DNA from: Fibrobacter sp. UWEL
GTDB taxonomy: Bacteria; Fibrobacterota; Fibrobacteria; Fibrobacterales; Fibrobacteraceae
Direction of reading: 5' to 3'
Assembly (NCBI RefSeq): GCF_900142535.1
Contig: NZ_FRBE01000009.1
Location: 1 to 64,000, forward strand
Length of the DNA: 64,000 nt
A model generated the notes under the pieces. That model was not told where the DNA came from. It searched no databases and saw nothing but the letters and a program-made list of their open reading frames with translations. A program made the translations under genes and the position numbers. How positions within the stretch are numbered: the first letter of the stretch is position 1; every line of letters starts with the position of its first letter. Positions 16,905 through 25,343 of the stretch are shown here, piece after piece.

Positions 16905-17756
16905 TTAGGTATCGAGGAAGTCAGCCAGCTTTTCTTTGTGTTCCTTGCTCTTCTGCAGGCGACGCAAAGTCTTGTTCTTGATCTGGCGGACGCGTTCACG
17001 GGAAAGTTTCAAGTCTTCGCCGATGTCCTTCAGGGTAGTATCTTCCACCGTATCCAGGCCGTAGAACATGCGAAGGATTTCTTCTTCACGCTGGGGCAGG
17101 CTGGACAAGGTTTCCTGGATGAGTTTCTTGCGTTCTTCACGTTCCAGATCTTCGTTCTGGTTACCGTCGGAACCCAGCACATCCATCAAGGTGCTCACGG
17201 ACTCGCTGCTGCTAGAAACAGAAGCACTGTCACCGATGGGAGCATCCAGGGAGATATCCACAATTTTTTCCATCACTTCCACGATGTCCTTCTCATACGG
17301 GGAGAATTCATCCATGGCGATGGTACGTTCATAGTCACCATCATTCTGCATGAGGGCGCGCTTAAAGCGATTTACGAGGGCAAGCTTGTTAGGCGGAATT
17401 CGGACCGCCCCTACCTGTTCAAACAGGGCCTTCTGGATAGACTGACGGATCCACCACACTGCGTAGGAGATGAACTTCACGTCCTTGTCCATGTCAAAGC
17501 GCTTGGCAGCCTTGAACAGACCCAGGTTACCTTCGTTAATAAGATCCAGGAGAGAAAGACCGCGACCCTGATACTTGCGGGCAACACTGACCACAAAGCG
17601 AAGATTGCCGCGGATTAGGCGCTGAAGAGCGGACTTTCGAATTTCTTCTGTAGCTCCGGTCTTGATAATCGAAAGAAGAGCCGACTCTTCCTGAGGAGTA
17701 AGAGTCGGGAAACGATTCAAGTCCCGAAAGTATAGTGCTTCGTTTGCATCACTCAT
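16905..17756 (-). CDS. Sigma-70 family RNA polymerase sigma factor (RpoD/SigA-like)
   Basis: The 283-residue factor has region 1.2 (NEALYFRDLNRFPTLTPQEE), full region 2 (GNLRFVVSVARKYQGRGLSLLDLINEGNLGLFKAAKRFD, then KFISYAVWWIRQSIQ), region 3, and region 4 ending in an HTH (LKDIGEDLKLSRERVRQIKNKTLRRL). It lacks region 1.1 and the long non-conserved region. It is therefore the size of the compact primary sigma factors of Bacteroidetes or of RpoS-like group 2 factors; the sequence alone does not say which. The start is fixed by AGGTGA 5 nt before the ATG at 17756. It heads the operon with the two TPR proteins. Confidence 0.9.
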   Translation of the reverse strand: MSDANEALYFRDLNRFPTLTPQEESALLSIIKTGATEEIRKSALQRLIRGNLRFVVSVARKYQGRGLSLLDLINEGNLGLFKAAKRFDMDKDVKFISYAVWWIRQSIQKALFEQVGAVRIPPNKLALVNRFKRALMQNDGDYERTIAMDEFSPYEKDIVEVMEKIVDISLDAPIGDSASVSSSSESVSTLMDVLGSDGNQNEDLEREERKKLIQETLSSLPQREEEILRMFYGLDTVEDTTLKDIGEDLKLSRERVRQIKNKTLRRLQKSKEHKEKLADFLDT

Positions 17757-17824
17757 ATATTCACCTATCAATCCAAATTGTACTTCTTTGGAATAATCCA
17801 ATGAAGTTGCACAAATATGGTTTT

Positions 17825-18121
17825 TTATCCCAAATCCGTCAAATCTTTTAGTTTATCGTAAGGGTATATTCCCGAACTATGTCCATCACTGAAGGACAAA
17901 GTTGCGGCATAACGGCCTACAGACTGCACCTTTACAAGCTTTATATCGTTAGAAACGGTAGAATCATCAAGAGTCTTTACGCCAGTATGCTCATCCACGC
18001 ACAGCGCACAGGGGCAAGCACAGCGCAAATCTCGGATAGAACAAGCACCGCGGGTACCGTCATTCCATTCCACGCCAAGTTTTCCATCGGGAGTTCTAAA
18101 GAATTTCTTCGGCTGTAACAT
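17825..18121 (-). CDS. DUF971 (gamma-butyrobetaine-hydroxylase-like N-domain) protein
   Basis: The 98-residue protein has the DUF971 pattern: a WNDGTRGACSIRDLRCACPCALCVDE core with clustered cysteines, and VGRYAATLSFSDGHSSGIYPYDKL near the end. DUF971 domains bind metal and are often next to, or fused with, Mrp/ApbC-type Fe-S carriers. Here the gene follows mrp by 9 bp, which supports an Fe-S role. AAGGAG precedes the ATG at 18121. Confidence 0.85.
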   Translation of the reverse strand: MLQPKKFFRTPDGKLGVEWNDGTRGACSIRDLRCACPCALCVDEHTGVKTLDDSTVSNDIKLVKVQSVGRYAATLSFSDGHSSGIYPYDKLKDLTDLG

Positions 18122-18130
18122 AAACACTCC

Positions 18131-19258
18131 TTAGACGTTTTCTACCGGCAGCTGGTCAAATTCGTAATTGTAGCTCTTCAGGGTATCTGCGTTCTCGTGA
18201 TCAAAAACAGAGATCGTACGGACCATGGAATCAGCCACCTGCATAAACACCTTGGCAGATTCAGAATTGGGGTACTTCAGCACAGCGGGAGTACCAGCAT
18301 CACCACAATCGGCCACAGCAGGTTCCAGAGGGACCTTGCCAATGAGAGGCACGCCCCACTTCTTGGCGATGGATTCGCCGCCCCCCTGACGGAAGATGTA
18401 ATGATGCTTCTCGCACTGGTCGCAGATAAAGTAACTCATGTTTTCCACGACGCCAATCACAGGCACGCCCACGTTATCAAACATGGCAATTCCCTTACGG
18501 CAGTCCGCAAGAGCAACTTCCTGAGGAGTGGTCACCACGACTGCTCCGGACATGGGGCAGTTCTGGGTGAGCGTCAGCTGGATGTCACCTGTTCCTGGAG
18601 GGAAGTCCACCAGCAGGTAGTCCAGCTTGCCCCAACGCACATGGTGGATGAAATGCTGGATCATCTGGCTTACCATAGGGCCGCGCCAGATGGTAGCCTT
18701 ATCGGAGTCAGCAAACATGCACATGGACACAATGCTGATGCCGCCCTTGGCTTCCACAGGAGCGATGGTGTTATCCTCAAACACTTCGGGAGCCTTATCA
18801 ATACCGAACATGAGGCCCATGCTGGGTCCATAAATGTCAGCATCCAGAATACCCACGCGGGCACCGGAGAGGCTCAAAGCCATTGCCAAATTTGCAGTCA
18901 CAGTAGACTTACCCACGCCACCCTTACCGCTGGCCACCGCCACCACATGGGAAACTTCACCAATGTGGGAATCCTGGGGAGCCTTTGCCGCAGAGTTACC
19001 CGTTGCAGAGCCGCCTTCCTTGGCGGTAAATGTCACGTTCACTTCGGATGCACCCAGGCTCTTTACGATAGCAATACACTGGTCCTTGAACTGGTCACGG
19101 ATCGGGCAAGTGGGCGTAGTAAGACGCAGGTCAAAACTAACCTTGTCCCCTTCGATTTTCAGATTCTGCACAAAGTCCAGTTCCACAATGTTTCTGTGGA
19201 GGTCAGGATCCTGCACGGCGCAAAGCGCCTTCAAAATGGTTTGTTCGTTCAGCTGCAT
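18131..19258 (-). CDS. mrp: Mrp/ApbC-type iron-sulfur cluster carrier ATPase
   Basis: The 375-residue protein has an N-terminal MIP18/DUF59 domain (1-80, including TPTCPIRDQF) joined to a P-loop ATPase. The deviant Walker A motif SGKGGVGKST lies at 110-119, followed by LDADIYGPSMGLMFG and VDFPPGTGD. C279 and C282 (ICDQCEKHHYIF) form the C-x-x-C needed to bridge an Fe-S cluster at the dimer interface. It is expected to load Fe-S clusters onto target proteins. It lies one base after the ABC ATPase gene and just before DUF971. Confidence 0.93.
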   Translation of the reverse strand: MQLNEQTILKALCAVQDPDLHRNIVELDFVQNLKIEGDKVSFDLRLTTPTCPIRDQFKDQCIAIVKSLGASEVNVTFTAKEGGSATGNSAAKAPQDSHIGEVSHVVAVASGKGGVGKSTVTANLAMALSLSGARVGILDADIYGPSMGLMFGIDKAPEVFEDNTIAPVEAKGGISIVSMCMFADSDKATIWRGPMVSQMIQHFIHHVRWGKLDYLLVDFPPGTGDIQLTLTQNCPMSGAVVVTTPQEVALADCRKGIAMFDNVGVPVIGVVENMSYFICDQCEKHHYIFRQGGGESIAKKWGVPLIGKVPLEPAVADCGDAGTPAVLKYPNSESAKVFMQVADSMVRTISVFDHENADTLKSYNYEFDQLPVENV

Positions 19259-19259
19259 A

Positions 19260-20726
19260 TTAACCTAAGGAGAACTTCGGCATGCGAAGCAAATGAGTCA
19301 TGCAAGGAGGCCATTCCTCTTCGTAATGGCTTACCAAAATAATAGTCGTTTCTGTAGACAGGAGCTGCAACAGATGGAAAATCTTTTCCCTATATTCACC
19401 CTTGAGTCCTTGGGACGGTTCGTCCAGTAATAGGACTTTCGGCGGGCGGATTGCCGCACGAGCCATTAGAACCAAGCGCTTGTCGATGGGAGACAAGGTA
19501 CGAATATTCTGGTTCACATCTTCGAAACCCAAGTACTTCAACCATTCGCGGGCCTTGGACTTTTCTTCCCAAGTGGGATTGGCAGCCTTGCAGAGGTTGG
19601 GAGTAAAGCCCGTGAGAAGAACTTCCAGAATACTCAAGTCTTCGCGATACTGCAATGCCAGTTCCGGAGAGAAGAAACCCAGCTTGGCCTTGTGATCCCA
19701 AATGTTGAGACCATGGCCCGGGCGTTCTCCCAGGAGGGTAATGTCGTTGTTGTAAATCTGGGGATGGTCTGCGGTCAGCATGCCCAAAAGCGTACTCTTG
19801 CCGGCACCGTTCTCCCCCATCACGGCCCAATGCTCGCCCTTACGGACCGTCCAGTTCAAATTCTTAAGGACGTCTGTTTCACCGAAACGGACATTGATGT
19901 TCTTAAGGTCGAAAAGAACTTCAGCTTCTTCAACGCTAGATTCCTCACTGCGTTCGGAATGACACTTTGGCATGTCATCCTGAGCGGAGTCGCAAAGCGA
20001 CGAAGTCGAAGGATCTAGCATTCCATTCAGTCGAACAACCTCGTAATCCTTCAGTTCCTTCTTGGTGAACTTCGGTTGTGCCGCAGCCTCGGGCAACTTA
20101 CCCTCGTACTGAGTAAAGGTCTTGTCCCCGTAAACGAAGGCAGGGATTTCCGGCAGCAGTTCATCTTCGCGGGCCAGGCGCACCGCAATCTTCAGGCCGG
20201 TACCGCGGCTGCGGGCCAATTCAGCAACACAGCCAGCCAAGTGAGCACGATATTCCGGATCCAGACCGCCAAACAAATCATTGAAGTAAACCCATTCCGG
20301 ATTTTCCATCCACATGCGGGCCAGCAGGACGCGACGCAATTCCCCGTTGGAAAGGCTCAGCAACTTGCGGTCCAGAATACCCGCTGCCAAGTCGGCAATT
20401 TTCAGGGCCTCGTCAAGTTTCGTGGGGTCCGTTTCCGGCCATGCCATATCGTCAATGTAACGATCAGTCTGCAAGAAGAATTTCTTATTCAACAGCAGGT
20501 TCTTTACCAGCGGAGCCTCTTCATCGTGAAGGCTAATAAAACGCTGCTGGAAGAAGGGAGCCAAAGCCTGCTGGATTTTTCGCTGAATAGCCTCCGACAT
20601 AGTGGAGACCTTTTCTCGCTGATTCAAGAAATGAGTAATGACTCGGTCAAGATCCTCGCCTTCCGTGCTAAAAATCTGCACCTGCGGGAACTTCTCGATC
20701 AAAGCCTCAAAACGTTTAAATTCCAT
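19260..20726 (-). CDS. Double ABC ATPase with degenerate first domain (ModF-like)
   Basis: The 488-residue protein has two ABC domains and no membrane segment, as in ModF/PhrA-type ATPases. The N-terminal domain keeps a signature-like SLSNGELRRVLLAR (124-137) but has no Walker A and an altered Walker B (WVYFNDLFGGLD). The C-terminal domain has Walker A GENGAGKST (304-312), Walker B VLLLDEPSQGL and the switch histidine VSHYEEEW. Its signature is replaced by LSPIDKRLVLMARA. Residues about 236-268 are a translated interspersed repeat (19929-20021; see findings). The function is unknown; it is cotranscribed with mrp. Confidence 0.8.
   Translation of the reverse strand: MEFKRFEALIEKFPQVQIFSTEGEDLDRVITHFLNQREKVSTMSEAIQRKIQQALAPFFQQRFISLHDEEAPLVKNLLLNKKFFLQTDRYIDDMAWPETDPTKLDEALKIADLAAGILDRKLLSLSNGELRRVLLARMWMENPEWVYFNDLFGGLDPEYRAHLAGCVAELARSRGTGLKIAVRLAREDELLPEIPAFVYGDKTFTQYEGKLPEAAAQPKFTKKELKDYEVVRLNGMLDPSTSSLCDSAQDDMPKCHSERSEESSVEEAEVLFDLKNINVRFGETDVLKNLNWTVRKGEHWAVMGENGAGKSTLLGMLTADHPQIYNNDITLLGERPGHGLNIWDHKAKLGFFSPELALQYREDLSILEVLLTGFTPNLCKAANPTWEEKSKAREWLKYLGFEDVNQNIRTLSPIDKRLVLMARAAIRPPKVLLLDEPSQGLKGEYREKIFHLLQLLSTETTIILVSHYEEEWPPCMTHLLRMPKFSLG
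19929..20021 (-). repeat. Interspersed repeat read in frame inside the ABC ATPase
   Basis: On the minus strand the segment holds GATCCTTCGAC...CTCAGGATGAC and GTCATTCCGAACGCAGTGAG...GAATC, two inverted halves of a GTCATTC-type palindromic element. It is translated as a stretch including CHSERSEESS. Related fragments occur in intergenic DNA at 26118-26158 and 45281-45308. Confidence 0.75.
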
Positions 20727-20757
20727 GGCGCCAAATGTAGCATTTTCGCAAAATGAA

Positions 20758-20784
20758 AAACTCCCGACGAACCATCGGGAGTTT
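20758..20784 (-). terminator. Terminator after the esterase gene
   Basis: AAACTCCCGA (20758-20767) and TCGGGAGTTT (20775-20784) form a perfect 10-bp stem. On the minus strand it continues into TTTTTCATTTT. It lies between the esterase stop and the ABC ATPase start. Confidence 0.88.
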
Positions 20785-20813
20785 CCAAAACAAGAGAGAA
20801 ATCAGAACGGTCT

Positions 20814-22259
20814 TTAAAACTGTGTAAAGAATTCCCATGTAGCCTTGGGTACCCAAGACGTGGTAGAGCCAGGATCCTTATGATCCCAGATATGGCCACC
20901 ATTCTGAGTACACCACTTCACAGGGAAGCGTTCATCCACAGTCTTGTAGTCATAGCAGAGATGAGGACCGGAGCCAGAGTATTCCTGAGCCTGTTCGCCA
21001 CTAGCGTCCGTAAAGTTCGGACCGTTATGCTTCAAGGCTGTGTTACGTGCAGCACGTCCAAGGTCCGGGCGACACAGGTCATCCTGCAAGCCCAACACAC
21101 CCATCCAGGCGATAGACTTACCAGAATGTTCCGGGACCCAGATATTGATTTCTGCAGTTTCGTAAACAGCTACGCCACGAAGCACATGCTGACGATTACG
21201 AGACAAACCATTGGTGAACATGGAACCATAGCTAAAGCCAGAGGAGAATACGCGAGAGGAGTCAATACAGAGATTGCTCTGGAGATCTGCCAGAAGTTCA
21301 TCGAACAAGGTGTAGTCATCCTGAGCCCAGGGAGCCTGATTACCATTACCTTCCGGAGCCACGAAGATGGTGGTCTTTTCGGTATCCAGCGGTTTCATGC
21401 CATAGTAACCTTCCTGCTGGACGCCACCGGCCCAACCGCCCATGCAGTGCATACCGAACACAAGACGATAAGGCTTGTTGTTATCGTAGTTGTCAGGAAT
21501 ATCGATGCGGATGGTACGCTTGCCCTTGCTCCACTGGAAATCATAGCTGCCAGACTTCACGCGATTCCAAGTCTTGCCACAACCACGAGTAGGAACAGGA
21601 GCATTACCCTTAGCCCAACCAAATTCATAAGTTTCTTCAGTACCGGCAGCTTTTTCCAAAGTCAATTCCACGTTGGTATCAAGATTTGCCAAGGCAACAG
21701 TCAATGTATCGTAGCCCTCGGCAATGACCCGCAGGTTATCGCCGGTCTCTTCTTTCTTGAGGGTCTTAACAGCGGGGACTCCATAAGTGGCGCCATAAGA
21801 GCCATGAGCCGTAAATTGAACATCCTGCACAGCGGAACCCATCTGGACCTGACCAAAATAGGATCCTTCAGCCTTCACGTAACCGCGAAGATCCACCTCG
21901 CCGGAACCGTAAAAAGACTTGCTCATCACACTGTTACCAAGAGCATCGAAAATTTGGACTTTCACAGGGCCAGAACTGCTCTGAGCAAAGGAAAGCACGC
22001 CGTTGTTCACGCCCACAAAACCAGGAGCAGAAAGGGTACGAATTCCATCGGTACCACTACCCATAGGCTTGTCGCGAAGAGTGAAACTTCCAACGCCATC
22101 AGTTGTTGTAGAAAGATTATTCTTTACCAAACTGACAGAAGCACCCTTAACCGCCTTTCCCTTGGCGTCAGAAACTGAACCTGTCAAAATGAATGCATTA
22201 GCCGACGTGGCAGAAATAGCCAGTGCAAGGCCCATTGAGGCAAAACCCAAAAATCTCAT
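20814..22259 (-). CDS. Secreted CE1-type esterase (feruloyl/acetyl-xylan esterase-like)
   Basis: The 481-residue protein has a signal peptide ending SATSANA (about residue 22). A carboxypeptidase-regulatory-like beta domain (about 23-75, LTGSVSDAKGKAVKGASV) and a linker beta domain follow. The C-terminal half is an alpha/beta-hydrolase of the feruloyl esterase / PHB depolymerase (LpqC-CE1) type. Motifs include FGMHCMGGWAGG (oxyanion region), the nucleophile elbow SSGFSYGSM and a late histidine in CTQNGGHIWDH. It probably cuts ester-linked side groups from plant hemicellulose, fitting a cell-wall-degrading bacterium. Its transcript has a strong RBS (AAGGAG) and an upstream inverted repeat (22272-22291). 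Confidence 0.85.
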   Translation of the reverse strand: MRFLGFASMGLALAISATSANAFILTGSVSDAKGKAVKGASVSLVKNNLSTTTDGVGSFTLRDKPMGSGTDGIRTLSAPGFVGVNNGVLSFAQSSSGPVKVQIFDALGNSVMSKSFYGSGEVDLRGYVKAEGSYFGQVQMGSAVQDVQFTAHGSYGATYGVPAVKTLKKEETGDNLRVIAEGYDTLTVALANLDTNVELTLEKAAGTEETYEFGWAKGNAPVPTRGCGKTWNRVKSGSYDFQWSKGKRTIRIDIPDNYDNNKPYRLVFGMHCMGGWAGGVQQEGYYGMKPLDTEKTTIFVAPEGNGNQAPWAQDDYTLFDELLADLQSNLCIDSSRVFSSGFSYGSMFTNGLSRNRQHVLRGVAVYETAEINIWVPEHSGKSIAWMGVLGLQDDLCRPDLGRAARNTALKHNGPNFTDASGEQAQEYSGSGPHLCYDYKTVDERFPVKWCTQNGGHIWDHKDPGSTTSWVPKATWEFFTQF

Positions 22260-22271
22260 TACATACTCCTT

Positions 22272-22291
22272 TTGAACACACCACTGTTCAA
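22272..22291 (-). promoter_or_regulatory. Inverted repeat in the 5' leader of the esterase gene
   Basis: TTGAACA (22272-22278) and TGTTCAA (22285-22291) form a perfect 7-bp inverted repeat. It slightly overlaps the A-rich start of the Shine-Dalgarno sequence (22266-22273). It could be an operator or an RBS-controlling hairpin; no regulator is visible nearby. Confidence 0.45.
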
Positions 22292-22391
22292 GCTATAAAG
22301 TATATCCGATGGCAATCCGAATCCATAGCCACAGCAATCATTTCATGGACAATCTATCCAAGCCTTCAAAACTTTGCTATTTTGCGAGGAA

Positions 22392-23462
22392 ATGAACGAT
22401 TTACTGCAAAAAGCAATTGACGGAGCCAGTAGCTCCGATGCAAAATACCGCCTTACCCCTGCCGAGGGACTGAAACTCCTTACGGAAACTCCCTGGACCG
22501 AAGTTGTGGAAGCGGCCAACAAGGTTCGCCACATTCGCCTCCCCGGCAACAAGGTGGGCTATACCGCTTTTCGCATCGTCAACTACACCAACGTCTGTGA
22601 AATCACCTGCAGTTTCTGCAGTTTCTGTCGGCCCGAAAAAAGCCCCGAGGCATACGTCCTAAGCCTGGACGAAATCCGCCAGAAAACCATCGAGGCAAAA
22701 GCAAAGGGCGCCGACCACATTTTCCTGCAGGGTGGCGTCAACAAGAACATTCCTCTTTCCTACTACACCGACGTACTCCAGATGCTGACCCAGGAAATGG
22801 GTGTTAGAGTCCGCGGATTCTCCCCGGTGGAGCTGGTAAGAATTGCAGAGTTTAATAAGATCAGCCTGGACGATCTGCTTGAGATTTTTAAACAAGCTGG
22901 ACTGAGTTCCGTCCCTGGCGCAGGAGCAGAAATTCTCAGCGATCGCATGCGTCAATTCCTAAGTCCCAAGAAGTTAACCGCCCAGCAATGGTGCGACACT
23001 CTGGCAGCCTGCCACAAGAAAGGCCTTCCCGGAAGCGCCAACATCGTGTTTGGCAGTATGGAAACCCCCGAGGAAATTATCGAACATCTTGAATTTGTTC
23101 GTAAAACCCAGGATAAGGCTGTCGCCGCAAACGTCTCCGGCTTCAATAGTTTTGTGGTCTGGACCTTCCAACCTCAAACGGACAAGTTCCCCATCCGCCA
23201 CGTTCGGGGAGACGAATACCTGAAACTTCTGGCACTTTCCCGCCTCTATCTGGACAATGTCCCCCACATTGAAGTTTCCCTGCTGGGAATGGGCCTCTCC
23301 CTAGGTGAATTAGGGCTCCACGCCGGCGCCGATGACATCAACAGCATTGTCATTGAGGAAAACGTGCTGACCAATCACGGTCTCACCTCCATCGAGGCAG
23401 CCGAAAAGTTTATTCAGGACGCAGGATTTACCCCCTACCGCCGTAGTCTGAATTTCGACTAA
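22392..23462 (+). CDS. mqnC: Cyclic dehypoxanthine futalosine synthase (MqnC)
   Basis: This 356-residue radical SAM enzyme has the cluster motif NVCEITCSFCSF (C69, C73, C76). MqnC-type signatures follow: FLQGGVNKNIPLSYYTDVL, GFSPVE, SVPGAGAEILSDRMR, LSPKK, FGSMETPEEIIEHL, WTFQPQTDKFP, LALSRLYLDNVPHI and ADDINSIVIEENV. These distinguish it from MqnE and CofH. It makes the cyclic intermediate of the futalosine menaquinone pathway. GAGG lies 3 nt before the ATG at 22392, and a TTG upstream is an alternative. Other mqn genes are not in the window. Confidence 0.92.
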   Translation: MNDLLQKAIDGASSSDAKYRLTPAEGLKLLTETPWTEVVEAANKVRHIRLPGNKVGYTAFRIVNYTNVCEITCSFCSFCRPEKSPEAYVLSLDEIRQKTIEAKAKGADHIFLQGGVNKNIPLSYYTDVLQMLTQEMGVRVRGFSPVELVRIAEFNKISLDDLLEIFKQAGLSSVPGAGAEILSDRMRQFLSPKKLTAQQWCDTLAACHKKGLPGSANIVFGSMETPEEIIEHLEFVRKTQDKAVAANVSGFNSFVVWTFQPQTDKFPIRHVRGDEYLKLLALSRLYLDNVPHIEVSLLGMGLSLGELGLHAGADDINSIVIEENVLTNHGLTSIEAAEKFIQDAGFTPYRRSLNFD

Positions 23463-23477
23463 ATTCAAAAGTCTCGC

Positions 23478-23502
23478 GCCTAAAAATTTGGTATTTTTAG
23501 GC
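23478..23502 (+). promoter_or_regulatory. Perfect hairpin covering the batD ribosome binding site
   Basis: GCCTAAAAAT (23478-23487) and ATTTTTAGGC (23493-23502) form a 10-bp stem with a 5-nt loop. It ends one base before the batD ATG. The only SD-like bases (TAGG) are inside the stem, so it may restrict batD translation or attenuate readthrough from mqnC. Confidence 0.55.
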
Positions 23503-23503
23503 C

Positions 23504-25327
23504 ATGAAAAAATTGTTGACAGCTTGTATGGCTCTTGCAGCCATGACTTACGCCCGTCCGTCCCTGCAGTTTGACAGGGATCGTATTGAGATGGGCAATA
23601 CTTTTGGCGTCCAGCTTATTTTCCCCCTGCAGGACTTACCCGAAGATCACAGTGACCTGCAGTTTGAAACCCAGAATGGTTTTTCCCTCGTAAAGTTGGA
23701 TAGTGCAGACCAGGTCATCCGCCAGCAATCCGATCCCTTTGAAGATTTCTTTGGTGGTAGGCACAGCCGAGGCAGTTACAAGGCCCGCGTTTACACGTTC
23801 ACTCTTAAGGCACCGAAAAAAACAGGACGAATCAATTCCGGCACCATTTTTATGACCATCAATGGTCAGAAGGTGAACATCACCGGAGACATCGCTGTCA
23901 GCTTACAGCGTTCCTATAACGACGACGCTCTGGCCATCTCTCTAAAGCCAAACAAGACCACCATCTACGAAGGTGAACAGATTTACTTGAACCTGGGTTT
24001 CCACGCCTATGAACATTTCGCAGGCAACCTGCAGGCTCTGGATATGAGCACAGGTAACGACTTTATTGTCCACCGCAACGAAATGAACACCATCGAATGG
24101 AGCCCCGTAGAAGGCAATCCTCGTGAAAGAGAAGCAAGCTTCAAGTTCGCCTGGTTAAGCCCCACCAAGAGCGGCAACCTCCAGATTCCGCCCTTCAAGT
24201 TCAAGTACACCAAGGTCGGTGAACCTAAGGTTGTAGAAGAAAAGAAGCAGATGGGAGGTATGTCCTTCTCCAGCAGAACAGTAAAGCAGGAACCCGTCGA
24301 TACGGAAACCGCATCCCAGCCCATCAAGATTACCGTAAAGCCTTTGCCTACCGAAGGCAAGCCCGCAGACTTTAGCGGCATGGTAGGTAACTACAGCTTT
24401 AAGGCAGAGCTGGACAAGACCAACCTGAAGGTGGGCGAAGCCATGACCCTGACCATTACCCTGAAGGGTGACGGAACTCCGGGCACCATCACGGACCCCA
24501 AGCTTCCCGACTTTAGCGACTTCCGCGCTGTCCCTCCCGAAAACAACATTACCAAGAAAATTTCTGGACAGAAGGTGGTTACCACCAAGACCACCAGCAT
24601 TTTCCTCTACCCCAAGAAGAAGGGGGAATTCACCATCCCCGCCATTTCTTACAGCTGGTTCAATCCCGCCAAGAAGAAATATGAAACTACAACAGAAGGC
24701 CCCTGGAACATTGTAGTTGAAAAGGGTGAAACTCCTACTGCCGACGCCATCTTCCAGCCTCAAGTTGCAGCAAGCCCTGCAGGCGGCCCACCCGCCGTGC
24801 AGAAAAAGGAAATTGAAGCCCTGGGCTCCGACATCCGCTTTATCCATTCCATAAAAGGCATTTCCGCCAACAAGGCTCCTTACAAGGAACTCTGGTACTG
24901 GATTGCATTCCTAGCAGCAATCCCCGCTTACTTCGCCGTAGTATTCACCGTACGTAGCAAGCGCAAGCGTAATAGCAATACCGCACTGGTCCGCAAGAAC
25001 CAGGCCAACAAGATGCTCAAGCAGCGCTTCGCCAAGGCCAAGGAAGCGCTCTCCAAGGGAGACGCCAAGGCTCTTTATGCAGCATTGGAAAACGGTCTGG
25101 TAGATTACCTCAGCGACTTGACCAACCAGGAATATAAGGGCATGACCCGCGACCAGATGAAGGCCGACCTGAAATCCAGAGGCGTCAAGGAAGAAACCAT
25201 CGCCTCCATCGACAGCTGGCTGGAGAAGTGCGCATTCGCAAGATTCGCCCCCGTCAATCCTTCCGCTAGTGAACAGAGCCAGATGTTAAGCGATGTGGAA
25301 AAACTTTGCGAAAGCCTGAAGATTTAA
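23504..25327 (+). CDS. batD: BatD-family protein
   Basis: The 607-residue protein has a signal peptide (1-17), a large beta-rich extracytoplasmic region with repeated Ig-like units, and one transmembrane helix (about 463-483, LWYWIAFLAAIPAYFAVVFTV). A cytoplasmic helical tail of about 120 residues follows. This is the BatD layout; family phrases include DRDRIEMGNTFGVQL near the N-terminus and VGEAMTLTITLKGDGTPG in a middle domain. Bat proteins accompany MoxR/VWA systems linked to aerotolerance and envelope stress. batE follows 16 bp downstream; batA and batB are at 59-61 kb on the other strand. Confidence 0.88.
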   Translation: MKKLLTACMALAAMTYARPSLQFDRDRIEMGNTFGVQLIFPLQDLPEDHSDLQFETQNGFSLVKLDSADQVIRQQSDPFEDFFGGRHSRGSYKARVYTFTLKAPKKTGRINSGTIFMTINGQKVNITGDIAVSLQRSYNDDALAISLKPNKTTIYEGEQIYLNLGFHAYEHFAGNLQALDMSTGNDFIVHRNEMNTIEWSPVEGNPREREASFKFAWLSPTKSGNLQIPPFKFKYTKVGEPKVVEEKKQMGGMSFSSRTVKQEPVDTETASQPIKITVKPLPTEGKPADFSGMVGNYSFKAELDKTNLKVGEAMTLTITLKGDGTPGTITDPKLPDFSDFRAVPPENNITKKISGQKVVTTKTTSIFLYPKKKGEFTIPAISYSWFNPAKKKYETTTEGPWNIVVEKGETPTADAIFQPQVAASPAGGPPAVQKKEIEALGSDIRFIHSIKGISANKAPYKELWYWIAFLAAIPAYFAVVFTVRSKRKRNSNTALVRKNQANKMLKQRFAKAKEALSKGDAKALYAALENGLVDYLSDLTNQEYKGMTRDQMKADLKSRGVKEETIASIDSWLEKCAFARFAPVNPSASEQSQMLSDVEKLCESLKI

Positions 25328-25343
25328 GTCAAGAGTTTTGAAT

